Of a DNA stretch of 64,000 nucleotides, positions 38,720 to 54,127 are shown in pieces (the first letter of the stretch is position 1; every line of letters begins with the position of its first letter). The stretch lies in the NCBI RefSeq assembly GCF_004361885.1, contig NZ_SNWH01000002.1, positions 185,842 through 249,841 of the forward strand, given 5' to 3'. The notes beneath the pieces were generated by a model. That model was given only the letters and a program-made list of their open reading frames with translations. It ran no database searches and was not told where the DNA came from. A program made the translations under genes and the position numbers. Source of the DNA: Halomonas ventosae (GTDB lineage Bacteria; Pseudomonadota; Gammaproteobacteria; Pseudomonadales; Halomonadaceae).

Positions 38720-39685
38720 CTAGAGCCACCCGGCGCGGTGGAAGCGCCAGTAGAGCGTGCTGCAGGCGCTACCCATCACCAGCAATGCCATCGGGTAGCC
38801 TAGTCGCCAGTCGAGCTCGGGCATGTGAGTGAAGTTCATGCCCCAGATGCCGGCGAGGATGGTGGCCATCGCGAAGATGGCGGCCCAGGCCGCCAGCCGC
38901 TTATGCACCTCGCCCTCGTCAATCGCCACCATCGAGAGGTTGACCTGGATCGCGGTGATGGTCATCTCGCGGATGGTATCCACTGCCGACTCGATGCGAT
39001 GCAGATGGTCATACACGTCGCGGAAGTATTCCCGGGTCTTGCGGCATAGCGCCGGCACTCGGCCACCGAACAGGTGCGCCACGGCCTCGCCCAGGGGCAT
39101 GGCGGCATGCTTGAGTTTCATGGTCTGGCGCTTGAGCTGGTAGAGGCGCTCCAGGCTCCGGCGGGCCGTTCCCCTGATGAAGATCTGGTCCTCGATGCTC
39201 TCGAGCTCGGCCTGCAGGGCCTCGACCACCGGGAAGTAGCGGTCGACGATGGTGTCCATCAGCGCATAGATCACGAAGGCGGGGCCGTGTCTGAGCAGCT
39301 TCGGTTCATGCTCGCAGCGCTGACGAACCTCGCTGAAGCCTTGTCCCGGGTGCAGGCGCACCGACAACACATAGCCGGGGCCGGCGAATACCGCCACCTG
39401 GCCGGTCTCCAGTTGGTCGTCATGCATCGTGACCATGTGCATGATCACGAACAGCGCCTCGCCATACTCCTCGAGCTTGGCGCGCTGGCGCCCGTTCAGG
39501 GCATCCTCCACGGCCAACTCATGCAGGCCGAACACGTCCTGGAAGCGAGCCATCTCCTGCTCGCCGGGCTCATGCAGTGCCACCCATACGAAACGGTCAG
39601 GCTGTCCCAGGTAGTCGCTAATCTCGTCGGTCTGGATGTCGCGTAGACGCCGTCCCTTTTCGTAGGCCACGCAGTTGATGATCAT
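38720..39685 (-). CDS. corA: CorA-family Mg2+/Co2+ transporter
   Basis: A 321-residue protein: N-terminal cytoplasmic domain, long helix region, and two C-terminal membrane segments. The signature GMNF is near residue 285 at the end of the first membrane helix, followed by the external loop THMPELDWRLGYPMA. The family imports Mg2+ or exports divalent metals; the ion cannot be read from sequence. A tandem CATAGTG repeat lies upstream. Confidence 0.93.
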   Translation of the reverse strand: MIINCVAYEKGRRLRDIQTDEISDYLGQPDRFVWVALHEPGEQEMARFQDVFGLHELAVEDALNGRQRAKLEEYGEALFVIMHMVTMHDDQLETGQVAVFAGPGYVLSVRLHPGQGFSEVRQRCEHEPKLLRHGPAFVIYALMDTIVDRYFPVVEALQAELESIEDQIFIRGTARRSLERLYQLKRQTMKLKHAAMPLGEAVAHLFGGRVPALCRKTREYFRDVYDHLHRIESAVDTIREMTITAIQVNLSMVAIDEGEVHKRLAAWAAIFAMATILAGIWGMNFTHMPELDWRLGYPMALLVMGSACSTLYWRFHRAGWL

Positions 39686-39723
39686 GTTTTGCTTTCTCCG
39701 TCAGTGGTGGGGTCTGTGCAACA

Positions 39724-39765
39724 GCATAGTGTCTGGGACATAGTGCCAGGCGCATAGTGTTAGGC
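39724..39765. repeat. Three 14-bp tandem repeats (CATAGTG iterons) upstream of corA
   Basis: CATAGTG occurs at 39725, 39739 and 39753, exactly 14 bp apart; the flanks are also partly conserved (GGG or GGC at the unit end). They lie 40-80 bp upstream of the corA start, where a regulator could bind. Confidence 0.6.
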
Positions 39766-39889
39766 GGTGAGCCTTTGCTGCGCACCGGCGCAAGCCGGTA
39801 TCTCGTCGAGCCACATCGCGTCGGGGGTAGCGTTCATCGGGGCATCGTCATAGTCTGGGCATTCACCCAATAGAGACGCGGAGGCTGCC

Positions 39890-40168
39890 ATGCCGATTTC
39901 ACGAGCCGAGATTCCCGCCGAGGATGCCAAGGGGCTGGTCGAGCGCCTCTGTCGGGAGTGGGCCGATGCGCGGCCGATCAACCGTGAGGAGACTCAGGCG
40001 CGGATTACCTTCGACGAGGGCCTGTGCCTGCTGCAGGCCGAGCCGGATCGGTTGATCGTGGCCGTCGAGACGCTGGATGACGAGACGCTGGACCGCTTGG
40101 AGGGTAAGGTGAATGCTGCGCTCGAGGGGCTGGCGGGCGTGACCCTGGAGATCGTCTGGGAAAATTGA
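39890..40168 (+). CDS. DUF2218 domain protein
   Basis: A 92-residue protein covering the DUF2218 family: ISRAEIPAEDAKGLVERLCREWADARPINREETQARITFDEGLCLLQAEPDRLIVAVETLDDETLDRLEGKVNAALEGLAGVTLEIVWE. The CREWADARP...EGxCxLxA pattern is characteristic; it is often found near siderophore or heme genes, and its function is uncertain. GGAGG stands 5 bases before the ATG. The stop overlaps the next gene's UUG start. Confidence 0.85.
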   Translation: MPISRAEIPAEDAKGLVERLCREWADARPINREETQARITFDEGLCLLQAEPDRLIVAVETLDDETLDRLEGKVNAALEGLAGVTLEIVWEN

Positions 40169-41070
40169 GCCAGGGGCTCTCGCCCCTAAGCGCCCATCTG
40201 GGCATGCTGTTGTGGGCGGTGCTGGTGGGGCTCTCGTTTCCTGCAGTGAGAGTGATGAGCGAGCTGCCGCCATTCTCGCTCACCTCGCTGCGTTTCTTTA
40301 TCGCCTGCGGCGGCCTTTGGTGGCTGGCGCGACGTTCAACGGAGCACTGTCCCTCCTGGCGGCAGCTCCCCCTCTATGGCCTGATGGGGCTCTGCCTGGC
40401 CGGCTTCTTCGCTGCCATGTTTTGGGCGGCGTACCACGCCACGGCGCTTTCCATGGCCACGCTCTTCGTCACGGTGCCGCTGCTCGCCTTCCTGCTGGGG
40501 CTGGGCTTCGGTGTCGAGCGGCTGGCTTGGCGCCTGCCGGCAATCCTGGCGCTGGGCGCCACAGGGGCGCTGGGCCTGGCGTTTGCGCAAGCCGTGGGTC
40601 AGGGCGGGCGCCTGCAGTTCGGCTTCGGCGAGGCGGTGTTCTTCCTGGGGTGTCTCTCCACGGCGCTCTACCCGGTGCTCAGCAAATGGGGGCTGGCAAC
40701 CGGGCGCCTGCCGGCGTCCGCCGCGGTGCGTACCTTCTGGAGTCTGGGGCTGGGCGCCGTGCTGATCGGGCTGCTGGGGCTGGCCGTCGAGCCGGTGGGC
40801 CGCCTGGCGACCATGACCGGCCCTGACCTGTTGCTGCTGGTTTACCTGGGTCTCTTCTCCACGTCCCTCACCTTCTGGCTGCTGCAGCGTGCCACCGCTG
40901 TGCTGACGCCGGGAGCGGTTACTGCCTACAGCTACCTGGTACCCTTCGTCTCCATGCTGCTGCTGTTCGCCCGCCAGCCCGAACGGGTCGGCTGGATTTG
41001 GCTGCCGGGCAGCCTGCTGGTGATCATGGCGATCATGCTGCTGTTGCGCAACGGCCGCGCGCCTGCTTAA
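40165..41070 (+). CDS. EamA-family DMT transporter
   Basis: A membrane protein of about 301 residues with ten helices in two EamA repeats. The first repeat begins LLWAVLVGLSFPAVRVMSELPPFSLTSLRFFIA and the second begins GEAVFFLGCLSTALYPVLSKWG. The start is probably the UUG at 40165, which overlaps the DUF2218 stop (TTGA); ATG 40204 is inside the first membrane helix and would shorten it. The substrate is unknown. Confidence 0.85.
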   Translation: MSQGLSPLSAHLGMLLWAVLVGLSFPAVRVMSELPPFSLTSLRFFIACGGLWWLARRSTEHCPSWRQLPLYGLMGLCLAGFFAAMFWAAYHATALSMATLFVTVPLLAFLLGLGFGVERLAWRLPAILALGATGALGLAFAQAVGQGGRLQFGFGEAVFFLGCLSTALYPVLSKWGLATGRLPASAAVRTFWSLGLGAVLIGLLGLAVEPVGRLATMTGPDLLLLVYLGLFSTSLTFWLLQRATAVLTPGAVTAYSYLVPFVSMLLLFARQPERVGWIWLPGSLLVIMAIMLLLRNGRAPA

Positions 41071-41290
41071 GGCCTGTTGTCGATTCCGCTCAACCCGACT
41101 GGCTGGGCCCGTTTTGTTGCACGGCGTTGCGTCTAGTGCGTTATTTCGACGGTGATGCGCAAGCGTGACCCAACCTCCAGCCAGTCTATGGCCTCAAGCG
41201 AGTCGAGCTCGACCATGGCGAGGAAATCGAGCACAGCGTATCGCCACGAGATGCCGCTTGAGGCTCTGATATACTCTCACCCATTCTTGA

Positions 41291-42121
<831 letters not shown>

Positions 42122-42147
42122 GGCTGTAGCGTTGCAGCAGGAGGATC

Positions 42148-42268
42148 GAGGGGCGCCGGGAGCAAGTCGAAGAGGAGGTCATTTGCCATGGATGGCAAAT
42201 GTAGCGCCCAGGGAAGGGTTTACAGCGCCTCCTCGCAGACTTGCTCCCGGATCAGCCCCGGTGCTTAG
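42148..42268. repeat. REP-like palindromic element, full copy
   Basis: A roughly 120-bp element. GAGGGGCGCCGGGAGCAAGTC at one end is matched in reverse by GACTTGCTCCCGGATCAGCCCC at the other. Nested inside are AGGAGG/CCTCCT and the hairpin ATTTGCCA-TGGA-TGGCAAAT. A half copy at 28582 carries the same layout with a different inner stem. Confidence 0.75.
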
Positions 42269-42420
42269 GATGCGGCGGGGGTAGCTGTCGGGCACCATTT
42301 CCTGTAATATCCCCAGGATTTTGGCCGGGCGCGCGGGCAGACAGCCCTCTAGAGCGCTTGTTGCTTCGGCCCCCAGTGTGCTGATGTTCTAAGCGAATCA
42401 GTTCCGAGCGAATGACAACA

Positions 42421-42465
42421 AGCGGGATGAAACCGGTCTTACAGCGGGTTTCGTCCCGCTTTTTT
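42421..42465 (+). terminator. Strong Rho-independent terminator upstream of carA
   Basis: A 14-bp stem (42421-42434 with 42447-42460, one G-T pair) closes on 12 bases and is followed by six T. It lies about 130 bp upstream of the carA start. It is either the terminator of dapB transcription or an attenuator of a carA leader. Confidence 0.85.
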
Positions 42466-42510
42466 GCGGGGCGGCCATCCGCGGGGCGGCCATCCGCGGG
42501 CTTGGCATCC
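42466..42510 (+). repeat. Three 15-bp tandem repeats before carA
   Basis: GCGGGGCGGCCATCC occurs twice in tandem (42466-42480, 42481-42495), followed by a third diverged unit GCGGGCTTGGCATCC (42496-42510). The unit begins directly after the terminator T run. Confidence 0.85.
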
Positions 42511-42592
42511 GTTGACGAGCCCCGGGGCTTGGCCAGGGAGGGCGCGCCAGGCCAGGACGAGCCAGGTCTCTTACACTTTGGAGGACGTTGCA

Positions 42593-43750
42593 TTGAACAG
42601 ACCCGCGATACTGGCCCTGGAAGACGGCAGTGTATTCCATGGCACGGCCATCGGTGCCGATGGACAAACCAGCGGTGAGGTGGTGTTCAATACGGCCATG
42701 ACCGGTTACCAGGAAATCCTGACCGACCCCTCCTACACCCGTCAGATCGTCACCCTCACCTATCCGCATATCGGCAATACCGGCGTCAACGCCGAGGACG
42801 TCGAGTCCGGTGCCATCGCCGCCGCCGGCCTGGTGATCCGTGACCTCCCCCTGCTGGCCAGCAGTTTTCGTAGCGAACAGACGCTCTCCGATTACCTCAA
42901 GGGCCAGAACGTGCTGGGCATCGCCGACATCGATACCCGCCGTCTGACTCGCCTCCTGCGTGACAAGGGCGCCCAGAATGGCGCGATCCTGGCCGGCTCT
43001 GATGCCGAAAGTGACGACGCCGTCGAGCGGGCCCTGGCCGTGGCCCGGGACTTCCCGGGGCTGAGGGGCATGGATCTGGCCAAGGTGGTCTCCTGCCAGA
43101 CATCGTACGAGTGGAGCGAAGGCGAGTGGGCGCTGGGCAAGGGCTACGCCGATGCGGCCGACTCTGATGGAAAGGTGGAGCGCCCCTACCACGTCGTCGC
43201 CTACGACTACGGAGTGAAGCGCAACATTCTGCGCATGCTCGCCTCCCGCGGCTGCCGGCTCACCGTGGTGCCGGCCCAGACCCCGGCCGCCGAGGTGCTG
43301 GCCTTGGCCCCCGATGGCATCTTCCTGGCCAACGGCCCCGGCGACCCCGAGCCCTGCGACTACGCCATCAAGGCGATCCAAGAGCTCCTCGAGACCGGGA
43401 TCCCGCTGTTCGGCATCTGCCTGGGCCACCAGCTGCTAGCGCTGGCCAGCGGGGCCAGGACGGTGAAGATGAACCACGGCCACCACGGCGCTAACCATCC
43501 GGTGCAGGAGCTCGACAGCGGCCGGGTGATGATCACCAGCCAGAACCACGGCTTCGCCGCCGACGAGGCGAGCCTACCGGCCAACCTGCGGGCCACCCAC
43601 CGCTCGCTCTTCGATGGCACCCTGCAAGGCATCGAGCGTACCGACCGCCCAGCCTTCAGCTTCCAGGGCCACCCCGAGGCCAGCCCCGGGCCGCGCGACG
43701 TGTCGCCGCTGTTCGACCGCTTCGTCACCATGATGAAGGAACGCCGCTAG
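42593..43750 (+). CDS. carA: Carbamoyl-phosphate synthase small subunit CarA
   Basis: A 385-residue glutaminase subunit. It starts with UUG: the protein then begins [21 protein letters not shown], as in other CarA proteins, and GGAGG lies 8 bases before. Upstream ATG codons only extend into the tandem repeat. The class I glutamine amidotransferase domain in the C-terminal half has the nucleophile motif [12 protein letters not shown] and the His/Glu pair [11 protein letters not shown]. It supplies ammonia to CarB for arginine and pyrimidine synthesis. Confidence 0.96.
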   Translation: MNRPAILALEDGSVFHGTAIGADGQTSGEVVFNTAMTGYQEILTDPSYTRQIVTLTYPHIGNTGVNAEDVESGAIAAAGLVIRDLPLLASSFRSEQTLSDYLKGQNVLGIADIDTRRLTRLLRDKGAQNGAILAGSDAESDDAVERALAVARDFPGLRGMDLAKVVSCQTSYEWSEGEWALGKGYADAADSDGKVERPYHVVAYDYGVKRNILRMLASRGCRLTVVPAQTPAAEVLALAPDGIFLANGPGDPEPCDYAIKAIQELLETGIPLFGICLGHQLLALASGARTVKMNHGHHGANHPVQELDSGRVMITSQNHGFAADEASLPANLRATHRSLFDGTLQGIERTDRPAFSFQGHPEASPGPRDVSPLFDRFVTMMKERR

Positions 43751-43804
43751 GCGCGAATCGTTCTCCATCAGACCGTCATTCATCGATTAGCCGCGGGAAC
43801 CGTC

Positions 43805-47046
<3,242 letters not shown>

Positions 47047-47050
<4 letters not shown>

Positions 47051-47523
47051 ACAAGGTCCCGATGACCGTCGCCGGTGAGAAGCGACTTCGTAAGGAGCTC
47101 GAGGAGCTCAAGGGCGAGGCGCGGCCCAGGGTGATTGCCGCCATTGCCGAGGCTCGCGAGCACGGCGACCTGAAGGAGAACGCCGAGTACCATGCGGCCC
47201 GCGAGCAGCAGGGCTTCATTGAGGGGCGCATCCAGGAGATCGAGGGCAAGCTCTCCAATGCCCAGGTGATCGACGTCAAGAAGCTGCCCCAGACAGGCAA
47301 GGTGATCTTCGGCGTGACCGTGGGACTGATCAACCTGGAGACCGACGAGGAGGTGACCTACCGCATCGTTGGCGAAGACGAGGCAGACATCAAGGCTGGT
47401 CGCATCTCGGTGACCTCGCCCATCGCCCGCGCCCTGATCGGCAAGGAGGAGGGTGACGTGGTGGTGGTGCGCACCCCCGGCGGCGAGGTCGAGTACGAGA
47501 TCTCCAGCGTGGAGCATCTGTAA
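47047..47523 (+). CDS. greA: Transcription elongation factor GreA
   Basis: A 158-residue GreA. The N-terminal coiled coil [59 protein letters not shown] carries the tip acidic residues DLKENAEYH that trigger RNA cleavage by backtracked polymerase. The C-terminal FKBP-like domain ends [22 protein letters not shown]. It overlaps carB by 4 bp, so it shares the carAB operon. Confidence 0.97.
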
Positions 47524-47529
47524 CCCCAG

Positions 47530-47561
47530 CGGTAAGCTTGAAGCCGTAAGCTGTAAGTCAG
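47530..47561. repeat. Interspersed GTAAGC repeat tract (copy 2a)
   Basis: GGTAAGCTTGAAGCCGTAAGCTGTAAG-type tract directly after greA. With the tract after the terminator (47606-47634) it forms an inverted arrangement around the greA/yhbY terminator. Confidence 0.6.
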
Positions 47562-47570
47562 AACCCAAAA

Positions 47571-47604
47571 ACCCCCCCCAAGGTAGCGCCCTGGGGGTGT
47601 TTTC
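47571..47604 (+). terminator. Terminator after greA
   Basis: CCCCCA (47575-47580) pairs with TGGGGG (47592-47597), with AGG/CCC extending inward, followed by TGTTTT. It ends the carAB-greA operon opposite convergent yhbY. Confidence 0.7.
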
Positions 47605-47605
47605 T

Positions 47606-47634
47606 TATAGTTTAACGCTTATGGCTTACAGCTC
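47606..47634. repeat. Interspersed GCTTATGGCTTACAG repeat tract (copy 2b)
   Basis: TTAACGCTTATGGCTTACAGCTCG lies just before the yhbY stop and is a partial reverse complement of copy 2a, placing an inverted pair across the terminator. Confidence 0.6.
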
Positions 47635-47651
47635 GCGCGAAGCGCGGTGGC

Positions 47652-47978
47652 TCAGTGCCGCCCGTGGTGGTTCTCGAAACGCGTGATGCTGGAGAGCTTG
47701 GGGTTGGCCCGAGGGTTGTGCCGATAGAGCAGGGCCATCTTGCCGATCTTCTGGACTAGCTCGGCACGGCTGGCCGCGAGCAGCTCGTCGAGCATGGCGG
47801 CGCGGTCGTCGCGGTCGGGCAGGGCGAGCTTGACCTTGATGAGCTCATGTTCGCCTAGGGCGCGATCTAGCTCGGCCAGCACACCCTCGGAAGCCCCGTT
47901 CTCGGAAACGGTGACCACGGGGTCGAGGTGGTGACCAATGCTGCGGAATGCTTTCTTTTGTGCCTGTGACAAGCTCAT
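47652..47978 (-). CDS. yhbY: RNA-binding protein YhbY (CRM domain)
   Basis: A 108-residue CRS1-YhbY (CRM) domain protein: [79 protein letters not shown]. It binds pre-50S RNA. I start at 47978 (MSLSQAQKK); the longer frame begins with an unrelated stretch. It is divergent from rlmE. Confidence 0.93.
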   Translation of the reverse strand: MSLSQAQKKAFRSIGHHLDPVVTVSENGASEGVLAELDRALGEHELIKVKLALPDRDDRAAMLDELLAASRAELVQKIGKMALLYRHNPRANPKLSSITRFENHHGRH

Positions 47979-48171
47979 GGTATCTTGTTTCTTCCCGGTT
48001 AGCGCGCAGCGCACATGGTACGGCGAAACGCCACGTGGCGAAAGCTCGCTGCCGTGTCCATGCCTGTTTCCTTCGACCGTTTTCGCAGCTCAGCATCTCG
48101 TCGCACCCCCGTCAGGTCTTCCCAGAATCCGCTCGAGTGCCTGTCATTCATGGTTATTCACAGGTGATGCC

Positions 48172-48837
48172 GTGGCACGTTCCAACGCTTCCCGCTCCAA
48201 GGGCGCTACCAGCAAGCCGCCGACCAGCAAGACCAGCAAGGGCTGGCTGAAGGAGCACTTCGACGACCGCTTCGTGCAGCAGCGCTGGCAGGACGGCTAC
48301 CGTAGCCGAGCCAGCTACAAGTTGCTGGCGCTAAATGATAAGGACCGCTTGCTGCGGCGCGGGATGACGGTGATCGACCTGGGTGCCGCCCCCGGCGGCT
48401 GGAGTCAGGTGGCCGCTGAGAAGGTCGGCGCCGAGGGACTGGTGATCGCCTCCGACATCCTCGAGATGGATGCCCTGGCGGATGTCGACTTCATCCAAGG
48501 CGACTTCACCGAGGAGAGCGTGCTTGAGGAAATCCTCGCCGCGCTCGGCGAACGGCTGGTGGATCTTGTAATGTCGGATATGGCCCCCAACATGAGCGGG
48601 ATGGCAGCCATCGACCAACCCCAGGCGATGTATTTGGTGGAGCTGGCGCTGGATCTGGCGCGCCGGACGCTCACCCCCGGGGGCACCTTCCTGGCTAAGG
48701 TGTTCCAGGGCGAAGGGTTCGATGCGTTTCTTACGGAGTTGCGGGGCAGTTTCACTCGTGTGGTGACACGCAAGCCGGAGGCTTCCCGAGCGCGCTCCCG
48801 CGAGGTCTACCTACTGGCGGAAGGGTTTCGTGGCTGA
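48172..48837 (+). CDS. rlmE: 23S rRNA (U2552-2'-O)-methyltransferase RlmE
   Basis: A 221-residue FtsJ-type methyltransferase. The GTG start at 48172 gives [10 protein letters not shown] and follows AGGTGA by 4 bases. Motif [14 protein letters not shown] binds SAM. The catalytic Lys-Asp-Lys-Glu set falls in [35 protein letters not shown] and [10 protein letters not shown]. It modifies the A-loop of 23S rRNA. Confidence 0.95.
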   Translation: MARSNASRSKGATSKPPTSKTSKGWLKEHFDDRFVQQRWQDGYRSRASYKLLALNDKDRLLRRGMTVIDLGAAPGGWSQVAAEKVGAEGLVIASDILEMDALADVDFIQGDFTEESVLEEILAALGERLVDLVMSDMAPNMSGMAAIDQPQAMYLVELALDLARRTLTPGGTFLAKVFQGEGFDAFLTELRGSFTRVVTRKPEASRARSREVYLLAEGFRG

Positions 48838-48912
48838 GGCACATCCTCGGCCGCACACGGAAGGCGGTCGCGATAGGCCGCGCCTAACAGGCTGATTGCC
48901 GGACAGGAGGCG

Positions 48913-48942
48913 GTGACTGTGTCACAGTATCTCGTGTCACAC
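48913..48942. promoter_or_regulatory. Paired GTGTCACA motifs upstream of ftsH
   Basis: GTGTCACA occurs at 48919 and 48934, 15 bp apart. The first copy overlaps a perfect 5-bp dyad GTGAC-TGT-GTCAC (48913-48925). They lie 115-145 bp upstream of ftsH and could bind a dimeric regulator. Confidence 0.35.
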
Positions 48943-49055
48943 TACTGCCGCTTGCTTGCCGCTTTGGTCGCAGGCTGGCTGAACATGTGCCACTCATGTA
49001 GTGTCGAAGAACCAGGCATTTTCGGCCGACAGATTCTTGCAATGAGGGTAGTCCC

Positions 49056-51020
<1,965 letters not shown>

Positions 51021-51037
51021 GACCGATCGCCAGCAAC

Positions 51038-51063
51038 CACAGGCGCCCTGCGGGGCGCCTGTG
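51038..51063 (+). terminator. Hairpin between ftsH and folP
   Basis: An 11-bp stem CACAGGCGCCC (51038-51048) pairs with GGGCGCCTGTG (51053-51063). No T run follows, so it may only partly terminate. Confidence 0.6.
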
Positions 51064-51082
51064 CAGTTCGACCGACAGTAAG

Positions 51083-51949
51083 ATGATGGATATCCGTGCA
51101 TCGAGGCACCTGCCATGTGGCCGGCACCGGCTCGACCTCTCCTTTCCCCGCATCATGGGGATCCTCAATGTCACCCCCGATTCCTTCTCCGATGGCGGGC
51201 GCCACGCGGTGCCCGATGACGCCCTGCGCCATGCCGAACAGATGCTGGCCGAGGGGGCCGCGATCATCGACGTGGGCGGCGAGTCCACGCGTCCCGGCGC
51301 CGAACCGGTCGCGGTCCAGCAGGAGCTGGACCGCGTGGTGCCGGTGGTGGAAGCCCTGGTGCGTGAGTTCGATGCGCTGGTCTCGGTGGATACCAGCACG
51401 CCCGAGGTGATACAGGCGACGGCCCTGGCCGGCGCCGGCATGATCAACGACGTGCGCAACCTGCGCCGTGAGGGGGCGCTGTCGGCGGCGGTCGCCAGTG
51501 GGCTGCCGGTGTGCCTGATGCACATGCTCGGCGAGCCCGGCGACATGCAGGACGCCCCGCACTATAACCGGCCGGTGGAGGAGGCGGTGGCCGACTTCCT
51601 GGCCCAGCGGGTGACGGCCTGCGAGGCGGCCGGGTTGCGGCGCGAGCGCATGCTGCTCGACCCGGGCTTCGGCTTCGCCAAGACGGTGGCGCATAACCTG
51701 CGGTTGCTCAAGCAACTGGACCGCCTGACGGTGCTCGGACTGCCGCTGCTGGTGGGCATGTCGCGCAAGAGCATGATCGGCAAGGTGCTGGGGCGCCCGG
51801 TGGAGGAGCGCCTGCCCGGTGGGCTGGCGCTCTCCGCCCTGGCGGTGGAGCGCGGCGCCCGTATCCTGCGCGTCCACGACGTGGGGCCCCACGTGGACGC
51901 GGTGAACATGACCTGGGCCGTTCTCGAGGAAGACAGTCCGCATGACTAG
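51083..51949 (+). CDS. folP: Dihydropteroate synthase FolP
   Basis: A 288-residue TIM-barrel enzyme. Signature motifs are [18 protein letters not shown] near 24-41, [55 protein letters not shown], and [15 protein letters not shown]. It joins pterin pyrophosphate and p-aminobenzoate in folate synthesis and is the sulfonamide target. It overlaps glmM by 8 bp. Confidence 0.96.
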   Translation: MMDIRASRHLPCGRHRLDLSFPRIMGILNVTPDSFSDGGRHAVPDDALRHAEQMLAEGAAIIDVGGESTRPGAEPVAVQQELDRVVPVVEALVREFDALVSVDTSTPEVIQATALAGAGMINDVRNLRREGALSAAVASGLPVCLMHMLGEPGDMQDAPHYNRPVEEAVADFLAQRVTACEAAGLRRERMLLDPGFGFAKTVAHNLRLLKQLDRLTVLGLPLLVGMSRKSMIGKVLGRPVEERLPGGLALSALAVERGARILRVHDVGPHVDAVNMTWAVLEEDSPHD

Positions 51950-53291
51950 ACGCTATTTCGGTACCGATGGCATCCGCGGCACCGTGGGGGAGCCCCCCAT
52001 CACGGCCGACTTCATGCTCAAGCTGGGCTGGGCCACCGGCCGGGTGCTGACCCGCGATACCGGGCGCGCCCGGGTGATGATCGGCAAGGACACGCGGATA
52101 TCAGGTTACATGTTCGAGTCGGCCCTGGAGGCGGGTCTCTCCGCTGCTGGGGTCGACGTCATGCTGCTCGGCCCCATGCCCACCCCGGCGATCGCCTACC
52201 TGACACGTACCTTCCGTGCCGATGTGGGCATCGTCATCTCGGCCTCCCACAATCCTTTTCAGGACAACGGCATCAAGTTCTTTTCCGCTGCCGGCACCAA
52301 GCTGGAAGATGCGGTCGAGACGCGTATCGAGGCGGCCCTCGATGAGGCGCTGACCACCGTGGCGCCGGATTGCCTGGGCAAGGCGACGCGGGTCGATGAT
52401 GCCCCCGGCCGCTACATCGAGTTCTGCAAGTCGACCATCCCCAATCGGGTCAGCCTGCATGGGCTGAAAATGGTCATCGACTGCGCCCATGGCGCGACCT
52501 ACCACATTGCCCCCAGCGTGTTCCGCGAGCTGGGTGCCAAGGTCAGCCTGATCGGCGCCTCTCCCGATGGCCTGAACATCAACCAGCAGGTGGGCTCGAC
52601 TCATCCTGCCGCGCTGCGGGCGGCGGTGATCCAGCAGGGGGCCGATCTGGGCGTGGCCTTCGACGGCGATGGCGACCGGGTACTGCTGGTGGATGCCGAC
52701 GGTCGCGAGATCGACGGCGACGACATCCTCTATTTGATCGCCCGGGACCGCCATACCCGGGGCGAGCTGGGTGGCGGCGTGGTGGGGACCCTGATGTCCA
52801 ACTTTGGCCTGGCCGCTGCCATGGAGGAGCTCGATATCCCCTTTGAGCGCGCCCGGGTCGGTGACCGCTACGTCATGGAGCGGCTGGGAGCCAACGGCTG
52901 GCAACTGGGTGGCGAATCCTCGGGCCATATCGTCTGCGGCCATGTGCAGACCACCGGCGACGGCATCGTCTCGGCACTGCAGGTACTGGCGATCATGGTT
53001 CGCGAGCAGCAGTCGCTGGGTCGCCTGCTCAGCGGCCTGCAGAAAACCCCCCAGGCGCTGGTCAACGTGCGTCTGACCCCGGGCAGCGATGCCAAGGCGC
53101 TGCTGGAAAAGACTTCCCTCAGGCAGGCGGTGAGCCGTCTGGAGGCAGAGCTCGGCGACCAGGGGCGCGTGCTGCTGCGGGCCTCGGGCACCGAGCCGCT
53201 GATCCGCGTGATGGTCGAGGGACGTCCCCATCTGGACGTCGATGCCCTGGCGACTCGTTTGGCCGGAGATGTCGAGGCATTGCTCGGCTGA
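51942..53291 (+). CDS. glmM: Phosphoglucosamine mutase GlmM
   Basis: A 449-residue phosphohexomutase. The start [17 protein letters not shown] is the family opening. The phosphoserine loop is [17 protein letters not shown] near 100-116, the metal loop is [13 protein letters not shown], and the C-terminal phosphate loop [15 protein letters not shown] is near 415-429. It makes glucosamine-1-phosphate for peptidoglycan and LPS. It overlaps folP by 8 bp. Confidence 0.97.
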   Translation: MTRRYFGTDGIRGTVGEPPITADFMLKLGWATGRVLTRDTGRARVMIGKDTRISGYMFESALEAGLSAAGVDVMLLGPMPTPAIAYLTRTFRADVGIVISASHNPFQDNGIKFFSAAGTKLEDAVETRIEAALDEALTTVAPDCLGKATRVDDAPGRYIEFCKSTIPNRVSLHGLKMVIDCAHGATYHIAPSVFRELGAKVSLIGASPDGLNINQQVGSTHPAALRAAVIQQGADLGVAFDGDGDRVLLVDADGREIDGDDILYLIARDRHTRGELGGGVVGTLMSNFGLAAAMEELDIPFERARVGDRYVMERLGANGWQLGGESSGHIVCGHVQTTGDGIVSALQVLAIMVREQQSLGRLLSGLQKTPQALVNVRLTPGSDAKALLEKTSLRQAVSRLEAELGDQGRVLLRASGTEPLIRVMVEGRPHLDVDALATRLAGDVEALLG

Positions 53292-53373
53292 TCCGAAAGG
53301 CGCGTCCTCGACGCGGTTGCCTTGAAGGGAACCCTCCTATACCATTTCGCACCACCTTGAAAGAGGAGCCCCC

Positions 53374-54123
53374 ATGCGCATGGCGCTGATCGCCGGAAAC
53401 TGGAAGATGAACGGCTCTCTGGCCCTGGTCGAGGAATTCGGCCGGGCCTTCGCCGATGTCTCCCTGCCCGTCAACGTCGAGGTGGCGCTGATGGTGCCCT
53501 TTCCCTTTCTGGAGGCTGCGGGGCGGACCTTCACCGCGAACTCGGTGACGGTCGGCGCCCAGACGCTCAGCGATCGTCCCTCGGGTGCCTTCACCGGTGA
53601 GGTCAGCGCGGCGATGCTGCGTGAGTGCGACACTCGGCTAGTGTTGGTCGGCCATTCGGAGCGACGTACCCTGTTCGGGGAAGACGGTGCTGCGGTGCTA
53701 GCGCGCGTCAAGGCGGCTCTAGCCGAGGGGCTCACGCCGTTGCTATGCGTTGGTGAGACCCTCGAGGAGCGTGAGGCCGAGCGGACCGAAGCGGTGGTGC
53801 TGGGCCAGCTCGAGGCGGTGTTCGACAATCTCGACGAGGCCCAGCGCGTCCGCCTGGTGGTCGCCTATGAGCCTGTCTGGGCGATCGGTACCGGCCACAC
53901 GGCCACGCCCAACCAGGCCCAGTCGGTGCATGCTGCTATCCGCAGACGCCTGGCGCACTATGACCAGGCACTCGCCGATGGCATGCGCCTGCTGTACGGC
54001 GGCAGCATGAAGGCGGATAATGCCGCCGAGCTGCTCGCCCAGCCCGATATTGATGGCGGCCTGGTGGGCGGTGCTTCGCTCAAGGTCGACGATTTCCTAG
54101 CCATTTGTCAGTCAGCAGGTTGA
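53374..54123 (+). CDS. tpiA: Triosephosphate isomerase TpiA
   Basis: A 249-residue TIM barrel. Catalytic Lys is in GNWKMNG (Lys11), the electrophile His in LVLVGHSERR, and the catalytic Glu in VVAYEPVWAIGTG. The flexible lid is in GTGHTATP. It interconverts glyceraldehyde-3-phosphate and dihydroxyacetone phosphate. Confidence 0.97.
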   Translation: MRMALIAGNWKMNGSLALVEEFGRAFADVSLPVNVEVALMVPFPFLEAAGRTFTANSVTVGAQTLSDRPSGAFTGEVSAAMLRECDTRLVLVGHSERRTLFGEDGAAVLARVKAALAEGLTPLLCVGETLEEREAERTEAVVLGQLEAVFDNLDEAQRVRLVVAYEPVWAIGTGHTATPNQAQSVHAAIRRRLAHYDQALADGMRLLYGGSMKADNAAELLAQPDIDGGLVGGASLKVDDFLAICQSAG

Positions 54124-54127
54124 ATCC

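Noticed and set aside
42464..42592. N-terminal extension of carA through the tandem repeat ([15 protein letters not shown])
   Set aside because: CarA homologues begin at the UUG position, which has a GGAGG site; the extension is just the 15-bp repeat translated.
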